A stretch of DNA of 64,000 bases from Neobacillus cucumis (lineage in GTDB: Bacteria > Bacillota > Bacilli > Bacillales_B > DSM-18226): the NCBI RefSeq assembly GCF_023715505.1, contig NZ_JAMBOH010000023.1:13960-77959 (forward strand), in the 5' to 3' direction. Under the pieces are notes generated by a model. That model made no database searches, had not been told where the DNA came from, and saw only the letters and a list, made by a program, of their open reading frames with translations. Positions within the stretch are counted from its first letter, which is position 1. The number at the start of each line of letters is the position of its first letter. Made by a program: the position numbers and the translations under genes. Positions 26,732 through 35,055 of this stretch are shown piece by piece.

Positions 26732-27736
26732 ATGCACATCCGGCATTTTATTTTAATGGGTGTATTTTTAGGGGCGGCCGCTTTCTTGCCAAATAACGTA
26801 TTTGCAGAGAAAAACGAAGCCGCCGGTCAACCGTAACCTCAAAACTCTGAAGTACATACTCTCGTTTTGGAGAAAATTGAAACTCCAATGGCTTCGAATA
26901 AAGCAGTTTCCGTTACACCTGAAAACGTACATAAAAGTCAAAGTGGAGTGGTTCAAAAACCAGAGACGAATCCCAGAACCCATCAAACCGTACCAACAAA
27001 ACCTGTTCAAAAGTCACCAAACAAGACCAATAGGAGTATTGGAAAGGCAGTGCCTTCTTCAGAAAAGAATATAAATGTTGGTAAGCCGGCAGTAGTTACT
27101 GCAAAAGTGAAAGATACAGGATAAACTGCAGCCCCTGTTGAAAAGGTGGAAGTGGCAGAAAAAACTGCTAACCCTGTTGCAAAGGTAGAAGTTGCAGGAC
27201 AGACAGGACAAACAGGAAGAGCAAAGCTAAATGCTATCACGAAAAAGATTCCGGCGGCTCCTAAGTCACTCTCCTCAAATGAAAGAAATTCTGAGGTGGA
27301 AACCAACATCCAGACTCCAGGTTTAAATGCTAAGTCAGAAAATTATACAGAAGAGGCTGAATCCTCAATATTAATAAAGACGAGTCATTCCCTAACCTTG
27401 GTACATAAACCGTTAATGGATGAAGAAAACAAGACTCCATCTAATAATAGGAAGAATCCTAGAGAAGTTGAAATCATGAATAACCCTCCACAACGAATGC
27501 AATCCTCTGGAGGGCAATCAAATCAGCAGTTCAGCCCGGGGGCAGGCACGATAAGCTTTATTGCCAATCAGTTTGACTGGGATGAAAATTTTGGTTTGAA
27601 CATTAGCCCCATCTATACTTCTCAACAGGCTAAGTACCGTAATCAATGGATCAATGCTCCACCTTCACCACCACCAAAAGCAGCTCCTTTTTTCTTAACG
27701 TTCACTACTTATTTAGCTACATGTAACGATAATTAA
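26732..27736 (+). pseudogene. Secreted-protein pseudogene with two in-frame TAA stops
   Basis: An AAAGGAGG site and ATG at 26732 start a signal peptide (MHIRHFILMGVFLGAAAF..NNVFAEK), followed by a stop at 26834. The same frame stays open to a second TAA at 27122 and then to 27736, 335 codons in all. The composition is continuous across both stops: rich in K, V, P, T, with repeats such as PVEKVEVAEK / PVAKVEVAGQ. The C-terminal 100 residues (QFDWDENFGLNISPIYTSQQ) match nothing I recognise. The next gene, 16 bases on, has a similar signal and K/V/P-rich repeats, so they may be paired surface proteins. Loss by two point mutations is the simplest reading. Confidence 0.7.
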
Positions 27737-27752
27737 AAGGAGCAAAATTGGA

Positions 27753-28940
27753 ATGAAAAATTACCTTAACACAAAGAAACTTGTAAAATCTTTCGTAGCA
27801 ACGACAGTATTGTCTTTTGGGCTTTTTTCAGGAGGCCATTTTACGGCAGCGGCTGGACTTGATAAAGCAAAAGTGGAACCTGTAAAAGTTGCTCAGGCAA
27901 ACGGTTCCCAAAATAAGGAAAACGTGGAACCTGTTAAAGTTGTTCAGTCAAACAGTTCCCAAAATAAAGTAAAGGTGGAACCTGTTAAAGCCGATCAGGC
28001 AAATAGTTCCCAAAATAAAACAAAAGTGGAACCTGTTAAGGCTATTCAAGCAAACAGTTCCCAAAATATAGATACCAGCGAAAAGGCCACTCCTGCAAAG
28101 CCGGAGGTCCCTGTTCAGTCTAAAGCAGAAGTAAAAGCTGAGATTCCACAGAAGGAAGCGGGCAAAATTGTGAAATCGCAAGCAAGTATACATGCTAGTG
28201 AAACCGCAAAAATGCATGCTGCCCCAAACTCAGCCATCTTTTCGAAAACCCCATCGGTAGAAATGACTGAACCTGAAACTGATGCTGATGCTACAACGGG
28301 ATATTTGTTCGGAGCGGATTCCGCTTCATCAGCGAATCCTGAAGGGGAAGATTTTTATCTAGGAAAGTTAGGTTATGGCAGCACTGTGCAATTTGATGAA
28401 AGTACAGGCAGTGCAATTTATTTTAGTAGTGCACGGGCACAGAATGCTAGCTATGTTTACGGTTATTGGTTTTTATCTGGTATACAAATGGCGCCAATAG
28501 GAATGTCTGCAAGTGAGTGGGGAGAGCAGCAGGCAAAACTAGCACTAGAAGCCTACGAAGCTATGAAGATTGTATATGGTTCGAAAGTTAGACCTGTTAT
28601 CTTTATTGATGTAGAATCGGCTTTAACCGGTATGAATGACTATGACTATGCAAATAATCAATCGATTTATAACGCATTTGTTAATTATCTAAATCAATAT
28701 GGACAAGGTGTAAAACCAGGTACCTATTCGTCTCCATGGAACTGGGAACTCACGATGGGGAACTTTTCACCAAGCACTCCGGGCGCTTATTGGGTTGCTT
28801 ATTACCCTAGTGACATCCCTTCCGATTTGACAACGAGCAATTCAGATTGGCTCAATTTCCCTGGAACAAACGAAAAGGCAGAAATTTGGCAGTACTATGG
28901 TGGATACGATGACTACAATGTAGCTTGGCAACTACCGTAA
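27753..28940 (+). CDS. Secreted DUF1906/GH25-like protein with Lys-Val-Pro repeats
   Basis: 395 residues. A signal peptide (about 1-33) is followed by four tandem 17-residue repeats of the form KVEPVKxxQANSSQN (40-107), a low-complexity linker, and a C-terminal domain from about 185 with GH25/DUF1906-like features (RPVIFIDVESALTG, GVKPGTYSSPWNW, AEIWQYYGGYDDYNVAWQ). The repeats resemble wall-spanning or wall-binding segments. Good site AAGGAG 11 bases upstream. Probably acts on or in the cell wall; activity is not established. Confidence 0.7.
   Translation: MKNYLNTKKLVKSFVATTVLSFGLFSGGHFTAAAGLDKAKVEPVKVAQANGSQNKENVEPVKVVQSNSSQNKVKVEPVKADQANSSQNKTKVEPVKAIQANSSQNIDTSEKATPAKPEVPVQSKAEVKAEIPQKEAGKIVKSQASIHASETAKMHAAPNSAIFSKTPSVEMTEPETDADATTGYLFGADSASSANPEGEDFYLGKLGYGSTVQFDESTGSAIYFSSARAQNASYVYGYWFLSGIQMAPIGMSASEWGEQQAKLALEAYEAMKIVYGSKVRPVIFIDVESALTGMNDYDYANNQSIYNAFVNYLNQYGQGVKPGTYSSPWNWELTMGNFSPSTPGAYWVAYYPSDIPSDLTTSNSDWLNFPGTNEKAEIWQYYGGYDDYNVAWQLP
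27870..28073 (+). repeat. Four tandem 51-bp coding repeats
   Basis: Four in-frame units of 17 codons; each contains GTGGAACCTGTTAA and ends with a CCCAAAAT motif. They encode KVEPVKVAQANGSQNKE and close variants. The units differ by several substitutions, so the array is not very recent, but its copy number is likely to vary between strains. Confidence 0.85.
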
Positions 28941-29054
28941 CGAGATATATGGTGGAGTGGGTAATTTAGAGTTTAATAGATTTTATATTGGTTCGCTATT
29001 TCCCACAGTCCCCTACAAGTTCCAGCATACGATAGTAATAAATGTACAAAAAAT

Positions 29055-29098
29055 GCTTGAGGTAAATTTGATGCGCCTCAAGCTTTACTTTTTTTAAA
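29055..29098 (+). terminator. Terminator of the secreted DUF1906-like gene
   Basis: GCTTGAGG pairs with CCTCAAGC across a 13-base loop, followed by TTTACTTTTTTT on the plus strand, 115 bases after the stop. Confidence 0.8.
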
Positions 29099-29140
29099 AA
29101 CAAATACCTCGGACACTATTTTTTGTTATACCCATAAACA

Positions 29141-29184
29141 AAAAAATGATGATATACAGGAGCAGCGTATATCATCATTTTTTT
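29141..29184 (-). terminator. Bidirectional terminator
   Basis: ATGATGATATAC (29146-29157) and its exact complement (29167-29178) form a 12-bp stem flanked by A6 and T7 runs, so it can work both ways. It lies 12 bases after the stop of the minus-strand gene at 29196. Confidence 0.85.
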
Positions 29185-29195
29185 CATATCTTAAC

Positions 29196-30119
29196 CTACC
29201 ATAATTTATTCAGTACAGTAGATTGAATGAGATTAGTATCAATATTACAAGTTTCCCCATCGATTCCATATTGCCAGATCGAGATATTTATATTCTTTGG
29301 TGCTCCAGGCTGAAAGGCAGGTGCCTTATTTTTCGCTGTCACACCAGGATCAGGATTACTGCTCCAAAGGATGGTTTGCCCTTGAACTTTTTTATCTTTC
29401 GAAACAGCGGCTTGATAAGCAGCGGAGAGTTCACTATCTGTTGTTATAACACCATAAATTCCTGGCTTATAAGGCGAGCTAGCTAATGTGTTCACCCATC
29501 CTCTAATAAACGCTTCATCGACTGGATAGGTTGGTTCGATATCCGCAAAGATGGCTACTCCCTTAGGTATTCCTATTTTTTGTGCGTAAGCAATTGCCTC
29601 TTTCGCCTCGGATACCCCCTTATCATAACCGACAGCCTCTGTAAAATGATTAAAAATTGGTAAGATCTTGATCCCTTGCCGATGAAGTAAATCGACTTCT
29701 TCTTTGGTCAAACCCATCGACACATCTCCCTTGGTCTCCAAGTATCGTCCAAATACACTTGGTGCCCCATAATTCTCCTTTACACACTGAAGAAATGCTT
29801 GGTCAACATTAGAAGCGGTGTCTACTCCCCAAACAATAGTTGGCTTTTTTTCTTGCGCTGGTTTTTCTTGGGCTTTATTACCTTTATCGGTTGGTTTATT
29901 TGAAGGCTGCTCCCCTTGCTTGGATTCAGCTTTGGCTTGTTCGTCTTGTTTGGTTGAATCCTCTTGGGATTTTACAACTTGTTTGGCAGAAACATCTTGG
30001 ACCATTTGCGGCGAATAGAGCTGAACTTGAGTAGTTATCTGGTTGAAGAATATAAGAAGTAAAGGAAGAACCAAGATGGCGGTTAAAAATACACTCCAAA
30101 CCCATTGACGTTTCTTCAT
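29196..30119 (-). CDS. Membrane-anchored DUF1906 glycoside-hydrolase-like protein
   Basis: 307 residues: an N-terminal transmembrane/signal segment (about 5-25), a charged low-complexity spacer rich in K, E and Q (about 45-90), and a DUF1906-type TIM-barrel domain (WGVDTASNVDQAFL, PSVFGRYLET, GVAIFADIEPTYPV, NISIWQYGID). Related to the proteins at 12720 and 27753, making three such proteins in 17 kb. Start at 30119 (MKKRQWVW), with GGAGGG 10 bases upstream, is preferred over an ATG lying on that site. Likely acts at the cell surface on peptidoglycan or another glycan; not proven. Confidence 0.8.
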   Translation of the reverse strand: MKKRQWVWSVFLTAILVLPLLLIFFNQITTQVQLYSPQMVQDVSAKQVVKSQEDSTKQDEQAKAESKQGEQPSNKPTDKGNKAQEKPAQEKKPTIVWGVDTASNVDQAFLQCVKENYGAPSVFGRYLETKGDVSMGLTKEEVDLLHRQGIKILPIFNHFTEAVGYDKGVSEAKEAIAYAQKIGIPKGVAIFADIEPTYPVDEAFIRGWVNTLASSPYKPGIYGVITTDSELSAAYQAAVSKDKKVQGQTILWSSNPDPGVTAKNKAPAFQPGAPKNINISIWQYGIDGETCNIDTNLIQSTVLNKLW

Positions 30120-30200
30120 ATCATCTTTTCCCTCCATACGACAATCTCGTTAGACAGTATATTCGGATAGTCGTATGGGCGTGTGGGAAATAGGGAGAAG

Positions 30201-30255
30201 AGAGCAAAGGGACGGTTCTCATGCTTCAGTAGCATGAGAACCGTCCCTTTGCTCT
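30201..30255. repeat. REP hairpin, perfect 25-bp inverted repeat (copy c)
   Basis: Arms 30201-30225 and 30231-30255 are exact complements around the loop TCAGT. The arm carries GGGACGGTTCTCATGCT. It lies between two divergent genes, upstream of both starts. Paired copies of this sort resemble REPIN-type doublets. Confidence 0.9.
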
Positions 30256-30331
30256 TCAAATAGTACTTTTTTACTATAATTTTATGATACAATTATCCTG
30301 TATTAGTTTATTTACTTTAGGGGGATGTTTA

Positions 30332-30679
30332 GTGAGTGAATCAACAGTAAGACAAAATTATGCTGCACAAACTCAAGAAAAATCTTATTTCGATGGTGGG
30401 TTATTTCAGTACATAGGATGGTCTATCTTAGGCGGACTTGTAACAATCTGTACTTTGGGGATTTGCTATCCCTGGGCAATTACAATGATATTAGGATGGA
30501 AAACACGACACACAGTCATTAATGGGAGAAGATTACAGTTCACTGGATCAGCAGTTGAATTGTTTGGGAACTGGATTAAATGGTGGTTTCTTTGCTTAAT
30601 TACATTAGGCATATATAGTTTTTGGTTGTTTATTGCAATGGAGAAATGGAAAACAAAACATACTTCTTTTGCTAACTAA
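30332..30679 (+). CDS. DUF898/YjgN-like small membrane protein
   Basis: 115 residues from a GTG at 30332, which has AGGGGG 7 bases upstream; the frame is open further upstream but without a site. Two pairs of hydrophobic segments and the repeated pattern LGICYPW / LGIYSFW with W-K-T-R-H and W-K-T-K-H are typical of the DUF898/YjgN family. Function unknown, presumably an integral membrane protein. Confidence 0.7.
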   Translation: MSESTVRQNYAAQTQEKSYFDGGLFQYIGWSILGGLVTICTLGICYPWAITMILGWKTRHTVINGRRLQFTGSAVELFGNWIKWWFLCLITLGIYSFWLFIAMEKWKTKHTSFAN

Positions 30680-30988
30680 ACGCGTCGCATGAGTAAACCC
30701 TATTAATTGATCTTTTTTCAATAACCTTAAAAAGGAATGAATTAGCTTATGTTTAGTTATTGAATATATAATCATTATAATGTATAATTATACTGGGTTG
30801 GATGGGAAATGTGGACATCATAGTATTTAGCGTAGGCGGGGCTTATACTAATTAAAACATGAATTTATTGAATTTTTTTATTGACAATAAATGAGTATCA
30901 ACAGATAAAAGAAAATCATAGGGAAGGTCTCATGCTGCATAATGATGAGACCTTCCCTTTTCCTTTTATTTCTTCTCATTCTCGTAAA
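30680..30988. other. Intergenic region with a REP-variant hairpin/terminator
   Basis: AT-rich spacer between convergent genes. AGGGAAGGTCTCAT (30920-30933) and its exact complement (30945-30958) form a 14-bp hairpin that probably ends the ktrB transcript on the minus strand. The arm resembles the REP arm (GGGACGGTTCTCAT) with small differences, so it may be a drifted REP. Confidence 0.6.
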
Positions 30989-32344
30989 TTAGCCAATAAT
31001 GATTCGCTCTTTTGGGTATTGATAATCAGTTTTAATGGGTTTACCCCCTATTATTAATAAAAATGCAAAAATACCAATTCTCCCAATGAACATTAAAATC
31101 ATAATAATAATTTTACCCATCGTACTTAATTCCGCAGTGATTCCCATCGAAAAACCAACCGTCCCGAAGGCAGAAGACACTTCAAATATGATCTCGATTA
31201 AAGAAAAAGTCGGTTCCAAGATCGTAAGAATAATTGTACTAACACAACAGAGCATCATCGCAGTTGCAATGACAATATAGGACTTGATTACATCCTCCAT
31301 GACAAGTTCTCTCTTAAAAACTTTTATGGTCGTATTTCCGTTAGCAAAATAATAGATACTTAATAGCATAATCGCAAATGATGTCGTTCTTATTCCTCCT
31401 CCAGCACTACTTGGAGAGGTTCCGATAAACATAAGGATGCTTAAAATCAAAAGTGTAGGGGTGGAATACTCATTAACATCCATTGTATTAAGTCCACCAT
31501 TCCTAGAAGAGACCGAATAAAAAAGAGAATAGAAAAAAGATTCGTGCCAGGTTTTATTGGCAAAAAAATGATTATATTCACATAGATAGATCAGAATAGT
31601 ACCTATAACGATTAAAACCAGAAAAGTTAGCGTCGTTATTTTTGTAAATAAGGAAAAACGATAAGGGATCTTCTTTCTATGTTTAAAAAACTGGATAACC
31701 TCCATAAGCACGGGAAATCCAATCGCCCCTATGATTAACAACACCATTGTCATCACTAACACAAAATAATCGTGGGCAAAGGGAACTAGCGATTCTCCCG
31801 TAATATCAAATCCAGCATTCGTTGCCGCACTAACAGAGGCAAAGAAACCTTGTAAAAAAGCTTCTTGCCAAGTAGGAAAGTATTTTAAAAAGTATGTTCC
31901 AAAAATAATAGCCGCTACAAGTTCAATGATAATAAATAGCATAAGAATATTTCGAACGAGTTTAACGATTCCAGAAAAAGTGGGGAGGTTCTGATCCGTC
32001 ATAATAAGCATTCTTTCTCTTATTCCTATACGTCTCCCAATTAAGAGCCAAATAGTGGTTCCAAGAAACATTATTCCGATGCCGCCAAATTGCAAAATGA
32101 GAGCAAAAATAAATGTTCCCGGAACACTAAGAACCTCATTAATCGCAATGGTCGATAACCCTGTAACACTAACGGCACTAACAGCCGTAAATAAGGCATC
32201 AATAAACGATAATTTAGCATTCGGTTGTTGTGTGATCGGCAGCATTAATAAGATGGTTGAAACAACCACAGCCATTAGATAATAAATAACGATTATTTGA
32301 GCGGGCTTTATTGCGTTCTTTTTTTGTTGTTTTATAATTTTCAT
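30989..32344 (-). CDS. ktrB: Ktr potassium uptake membrane subunit KtrB (copy 1)
   Basis: 451-residue K+ (or Na+) translocating subunit of the Trk/Ktr/HKT superfamily, working with a cytosolic RCK subunit (KtrA/KtrC) not encoded in this window. The four pore loops are visible with their filter glycines: SVTGLST, ATNAGFD, SRNGGLN and AFGTVGFS. It is almost identical to the copy at 35777-37129, and the duplication extends about 60 bases upstream of the start. As the lone KtrB type without an adjacent KtrA, it resembles the ktrD arrangement of B. subtilis. Confidence 0.93.
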   Translation of the reverse strand: MKIIKQQKKNAIKPAQIIVIYYLMAVVVSTILLMLPITQQPNAKLSFIDALFTAVSAVSVTGLSTIAINEVLSVPGTFIFALILQFGGIGIMFLGTTIWLLIGRRIGIRERMLIMTDQNLPTFSGIVKLVRNILMLFIIIELVAAIIFGTYFLKYFPTWQEAFLQGFFASVSAATNAGFDITGESLVPFAHDYFVLVMTMVLLIIGAIGFPVLMEVIQFFKHRKKIPYRFSLFTKITTLTFLVLIVIGTILIYLCEYNHFFANKTWHESFFYSLFYSVSSRNGGLNTMDVNEYSTPTLLILSILMFIGTSPSSAGGGIRTTSFAIMLLSIYYFANGNTTIKVFKRELVMEDVIKSYIVIATAMMLCCVSTIILTILEPTFSLIEIIFEVSSAFGTVGFSMGITAELSTMGKIIIMILMFIGRIGIFAFLLIIGGKPIKTDYQYPKERIIIG

Positions 32345-32563
32345 GTTCCACCATTTCTATCTATTTTAAGCAATATATTATATCTAATATAACCAAAATT
32401 CACCATTACATTGCCCTTCATTTTGTTAAACTAACCCGATTCGTACACTCAATAACAAAAAACCGCCAAGATAATATCAGATTGGATATTCAAACTTACA
32501 CTGTCAAAGAAAAAACGTCTCCACTTTTAGTAGAAACGCACGCGTGACATCATAGACATTGTA

Positions 32564-33451
32564 TTAATGAATGTCTTTTTTCTTAAATCGCCCGCCATGA
32601 ACGGAAGATACATCCGTAGTAATGATAAATGCTTGAGGATCTAACGCTCTAATAATATCTTTCAACTTTGTTTCCTCTAACCTTGTAAAAACACATAAAA
32701 TAACACGTCTATCTATACCACAATAAGAACCCTCTCCATGTAAATAAGTTATGCCCCGACCCAAACGCTCTGTAATAGCCTCCGCAATCTCAGTATTATG
32801 ATCACTTATGATATACACCGATTTCATTTCCTCCAAACCTTTTTCTACAATATCAATGGTTTTAAAGGCAATATAATAAGTAAGCATCGAAAATAAAGCA
32901 TTTTCTAACCCGAACACCACGGCTGCAACGGAGAAGATAATCACATTTATAAACATGATGATTTCACCTACAGAAAATGGTGCCCTCTTCTCAATTAAAA
33001 TCGCTAATGTTTCTGTACCATCTAAAACTCCACCATTCCTTAATGTTAAACCAACACCAAACCCTAATGCCACCCCTCCAAAAACAACCGCTAGCAGCCT
33101 ATCATGGACAATCGGACTTACATCATGCATGAAAGAAGTGGCCACAGAAAGAGCGATAATTCCATACAACATACTAAGAGCAAAGGTGCCGCCAATTTGC
33201 TTATACCCTAAGAAAAAGAAAGGTAAGTTTAAAATGATTAGAAATATGCTAAGGTTGATTGTTGTCACATGACTCAAGATCATGGACAGGCCTGTTACTC
33301 CCCCGTCTATCATATGATTTGGAATTAATATGGCTTCTAACCCGTAAGCCATAATGGTTGAACCTAAAGTAATAAAAAAAGCTCTTTTGACGATATTTTT
33401 AACTGTGAATTTTTCACGGTCAATTTTCTTTTTTCTTTCCAGTGAATCCAT
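32564..33451 (-). CDS. YitT-family membrane protein (DUF161/DUF2179)
   Basis: 295 residues: several N-terminal hydrophobic helices with the family motifs (GLEAILIPNHMIDGGVTGLS, LRNGGVLDGTETLA), and a C-terminal DUF2179 domain (YIISDHNTEIAEAI, GRGITYLHGEG). The function of YitT proteins is unknown. Start at 33451 (MDSLERKK), with a GGGGGG site 9 bases upstream. A hairpin with T run lies in its leader. Confidence 0.88.
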   Translation of the reverse strand: MDSLERKKKIDREKFTVKNIVKRAFFITLGSTIMAYGLEAILIPNHMIDGGVTGLSMILSHVTTINLSIFLIILNLPFFFLGYKQIGGTFALSMLYGIIALSVATSFMHDVSPIVHDRLLAVVFGGVALGFGVGLTLRNGGVLDGTETLAILIEKRAPFSVGEIIMFINVIIFSVAAVVFGLENALFSMLTYYIAFKTIDIVEKGLEEMKSVYIISDHNTEIAEAITERLGRGITYLHGEGSYCGIDRRVILCVFTRLEETKLKDIIRALDPQAFIITTDVSSVHGGRFKKKDIH

Positions 33452-33474
33452 AAAAGCTTTCCCCCCACTTTCTT

Positions 33475-33505
33475 TCGAAAAAATGCGATGCCAATTCGGC
33501 ATCGC
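33475..33505 (-). terminator. Terminator-like hairpin in the leader of the YitT-family gene
   Basis: On the minus strand GCGATGCC-GAATT-GGCATCGC is followed by ATTTTTT, only about 20 bases before the ribosome site of the gene at 33451. Such a position suggests leader attenuation, but no known riboswitch fold was recognised upstream. Confidence 0.5.
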
Positions 33506-33677
33506 TTCAGTTTTACCTATTTAGACACTTAAATTATAAAATAAAATGGCGGCTCAATACCTTTCATGGGGCATAGAACGTTAATCAACCTTTTTGGTGC
33601 TCCTCGTGCCCAATACCATTATAGTGCCATTATTCCTATTTCAATATTCTTCCACCACGATGCCCCATTAATTGAAG

Positions 33678-33709
33678 AAAAAAGCGATCCCTCATATTAG
33701 AAGGATCGC
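33678..33709 (-). terminator. Second minus-strand terminator upstream of the YitT-family gene
   Basis: GCGATCC (33684-33690) pairs with GGATCGC (33703-33709); six T follow on the minus strand. It resembles in sequence the hairpin at 33475-33505 (both GCGAT..). It could close a short transcript in this 560-base spacer or act as a backup for the SPFH gene. Confidence 0.6.
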
Positions 33710-33865
33710 ACCCGTAAAATAAAAAGTGAATATTCATTTTTCTCGATTGGAGTCTTAGGAATAGGTATCGTAAGGATCATTAGTATCGATTGAATTGCAT
33801 CATCACTTAGCCAATGAACTTTCGTTCTCCGGTGAATTGATAAGAACAAAACCCGTTATCTCATT

Positions 33866-33897
33866 CTTAAAACTCCCTTCGAACCTATGAAGGGAGT
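33866..33897 (-). terminator. Terminator downstream of the SPFH/prohibitin gene
   Basis: ACTCCCTTC and GAAGGGAGT form a perfect 9-bp stem with an 8-base loop, followed on the minus strand by TTTT. It lies about 120 bases after the stop of the gene at 34016. Confidence 0.75.
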
Positions 33898-33970
33898 CTT
33901 CTTTGTTAATCCTCTACACGAGTCTGGTTAATTTCCACTGCACCGAATGGAAACCTGACTCGTTCTCAAA

Positions 33971-34000
33971 GGAAGCATGAGAACCGTCCCCCTGCACCCA
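33971..34000 (-). repeat. REP-like repeat, single (copy d)
   Basis: GGAAGCATGAGAACCGTCCC, the complementary orientation of the REP core, followed by CCTGCACCC. It lies just after the stop of the SPFH gene. Confidence 0.8.
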
Positions 34001-34015
34001 TCTTCCCTTTTCATT

Positions 34016-34825
34016 TTATTTCTCCTCAGCAGTAGTCCCGCTCAAATCTATAAACGGGGTAGCTCCTCCAGTTACACTTGGAAGACGTCCATCCCACTTT
34101 TCCAACGCCTTTTCTTGAACCTCAATTTGTTTTAATTGGATTAGCTCCGGTGTGACTTCCTGCTTTTTTAATCTTAAGGCCTCTGCTTCAGCACCCGCTT
34201 GGGTGATTTGCTGCTGCGCTTCAATCTTGATTCTTTCCAAATCCCTTTGTGCCTTTAACGCATTTTGTTCGGCCGTCTGTTTCAATTCAATGGCTTTATT
34301 AAATTCCTCACTGAAGGCGAATTCTTTAATATTAATATCCTCCAGGATCATATAATACTTGGTTAATTTCTTGGACAGCATATCCTTCACTTGAGCAGAT
34401 ACTTCCGGGCGTTTTGATATTAACTCTTCAGCGGTATATTGAGCTGTAACCGCTTTTAATGATTCAGCAATCGCAGGATCCACGATGCGAGCGCGATAAT
34501 CAGGACCGATTTCTTGGTACAGCTTATTTACGGCACCAGTATCAACCGAATAATTGACAGCGACATTTGCTGTGACCATTTGCAGGTCCTTTGAGGCAGC
34601 GGTCTGAGAACTTTCTTCTTTTTGAACCCGGACCTCAACCTGTTCCACATTTTGAATGAACGGAATTTTAAAATGAAAGCCCTCCGTTAATATTGTTGGC
34701 TTGACTGCCCCTAATTGTAAAAGAACCCCTCTATACCCAGATGCCACTGTTGTGCCTGAAAAAATAAAAAGCACAATAACCACAACCAAAATCAAGCCGC
34801 TTATAATGAGTTTGTTATTCTTCAT
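34016..34825 (-). CDS. Prohibitin/SPFH-domain membrane protein
   Basis: 269 residues: an N-terminal membrane anchor (about 6-30), then an SPFH/Band 7 domain (GYRGVLLQLGAVKP, GFHFKIPFIQ, AVNYSVDTGAV), and a C-terminal coiled coil rich in A, E and Q (KQTAEQNALKAQRDLERI). Related to prohibitin and HflC/HflK, which scaffold membrane protein complexes. No protease partner lies next to it. REP units flank it on both sides (33971, 34859). Confidence 0.9.
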   Translation of the reverse strand: MKNNKLIISGLILVVVIVLFIFSGTTVASGYRGVLLQLGAVKPTILTEGFHFKIPFIQNVEQVEVRVQKEESSQTAASKDLQMVTANVAVNYSVDTGAVNKLYQEIGPDYRARIVDPAIAESLKAVTAQYTAEELISKRPEVSAQVKDMLSKKLTKYYMILEDINIKEFAFSEEFNKAIELKQTAEQNALKAQRDLERIKIEAQQQITQAGAEAEALRLKKQEVTPELIQLKQIEVQEKALEKWDGRLPSVTGGATPFIDLSGTTAEEK

Positions 34826-34858
34826 GATGCCTTCCCCCCCTCCTCAATAAATATATGA

Positions 34859-34910
34859 GCAAGGGGACGGTTCTCATGCTTCAAAAGAAGCATGAGAACC
34901 GTCCCCTTGC
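34859..34910. repeat. REP hairpin, perfect 24-bp inverted repeat (copy e)
   Basis: Arms 34859-34882 and 34887-34910 are exact complements around AAAA. It lies between divergent genes, 33 bases upstream of the SPFH start. The arm contains GGGGACGGTTCTCATGCTTC, the most typical form of the family. Confidence 0.92.
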
Positions 34911-35055
34911 ATCTTAGGATTGATTTCTCTTAAAAGAGGGTAACTATTATTTAAAGCAAAAAATATTTTACTAGTATCTCCTATATCGACACCGTTTTTA
35001 AGGCAGACCAATTATATTTTAAGTGTAGACAAGTATTAAAGAGGGGGAATTACGC

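Noticed and set aside
26834..27124. Stop-codon readthrough or selenocysteine in the broken secreted protein
   Set aside because: Both stops are TAA, not TGA, and there is no sign of a recoding context.
32345..32563. c-di-AMP (ydaO-type) riboswitch upstream of ktrB
   Set aside because: The leader is short and AT-rich and lacks the conserved ydaO motifs; only the 60-base homology with copy 2 is notable.
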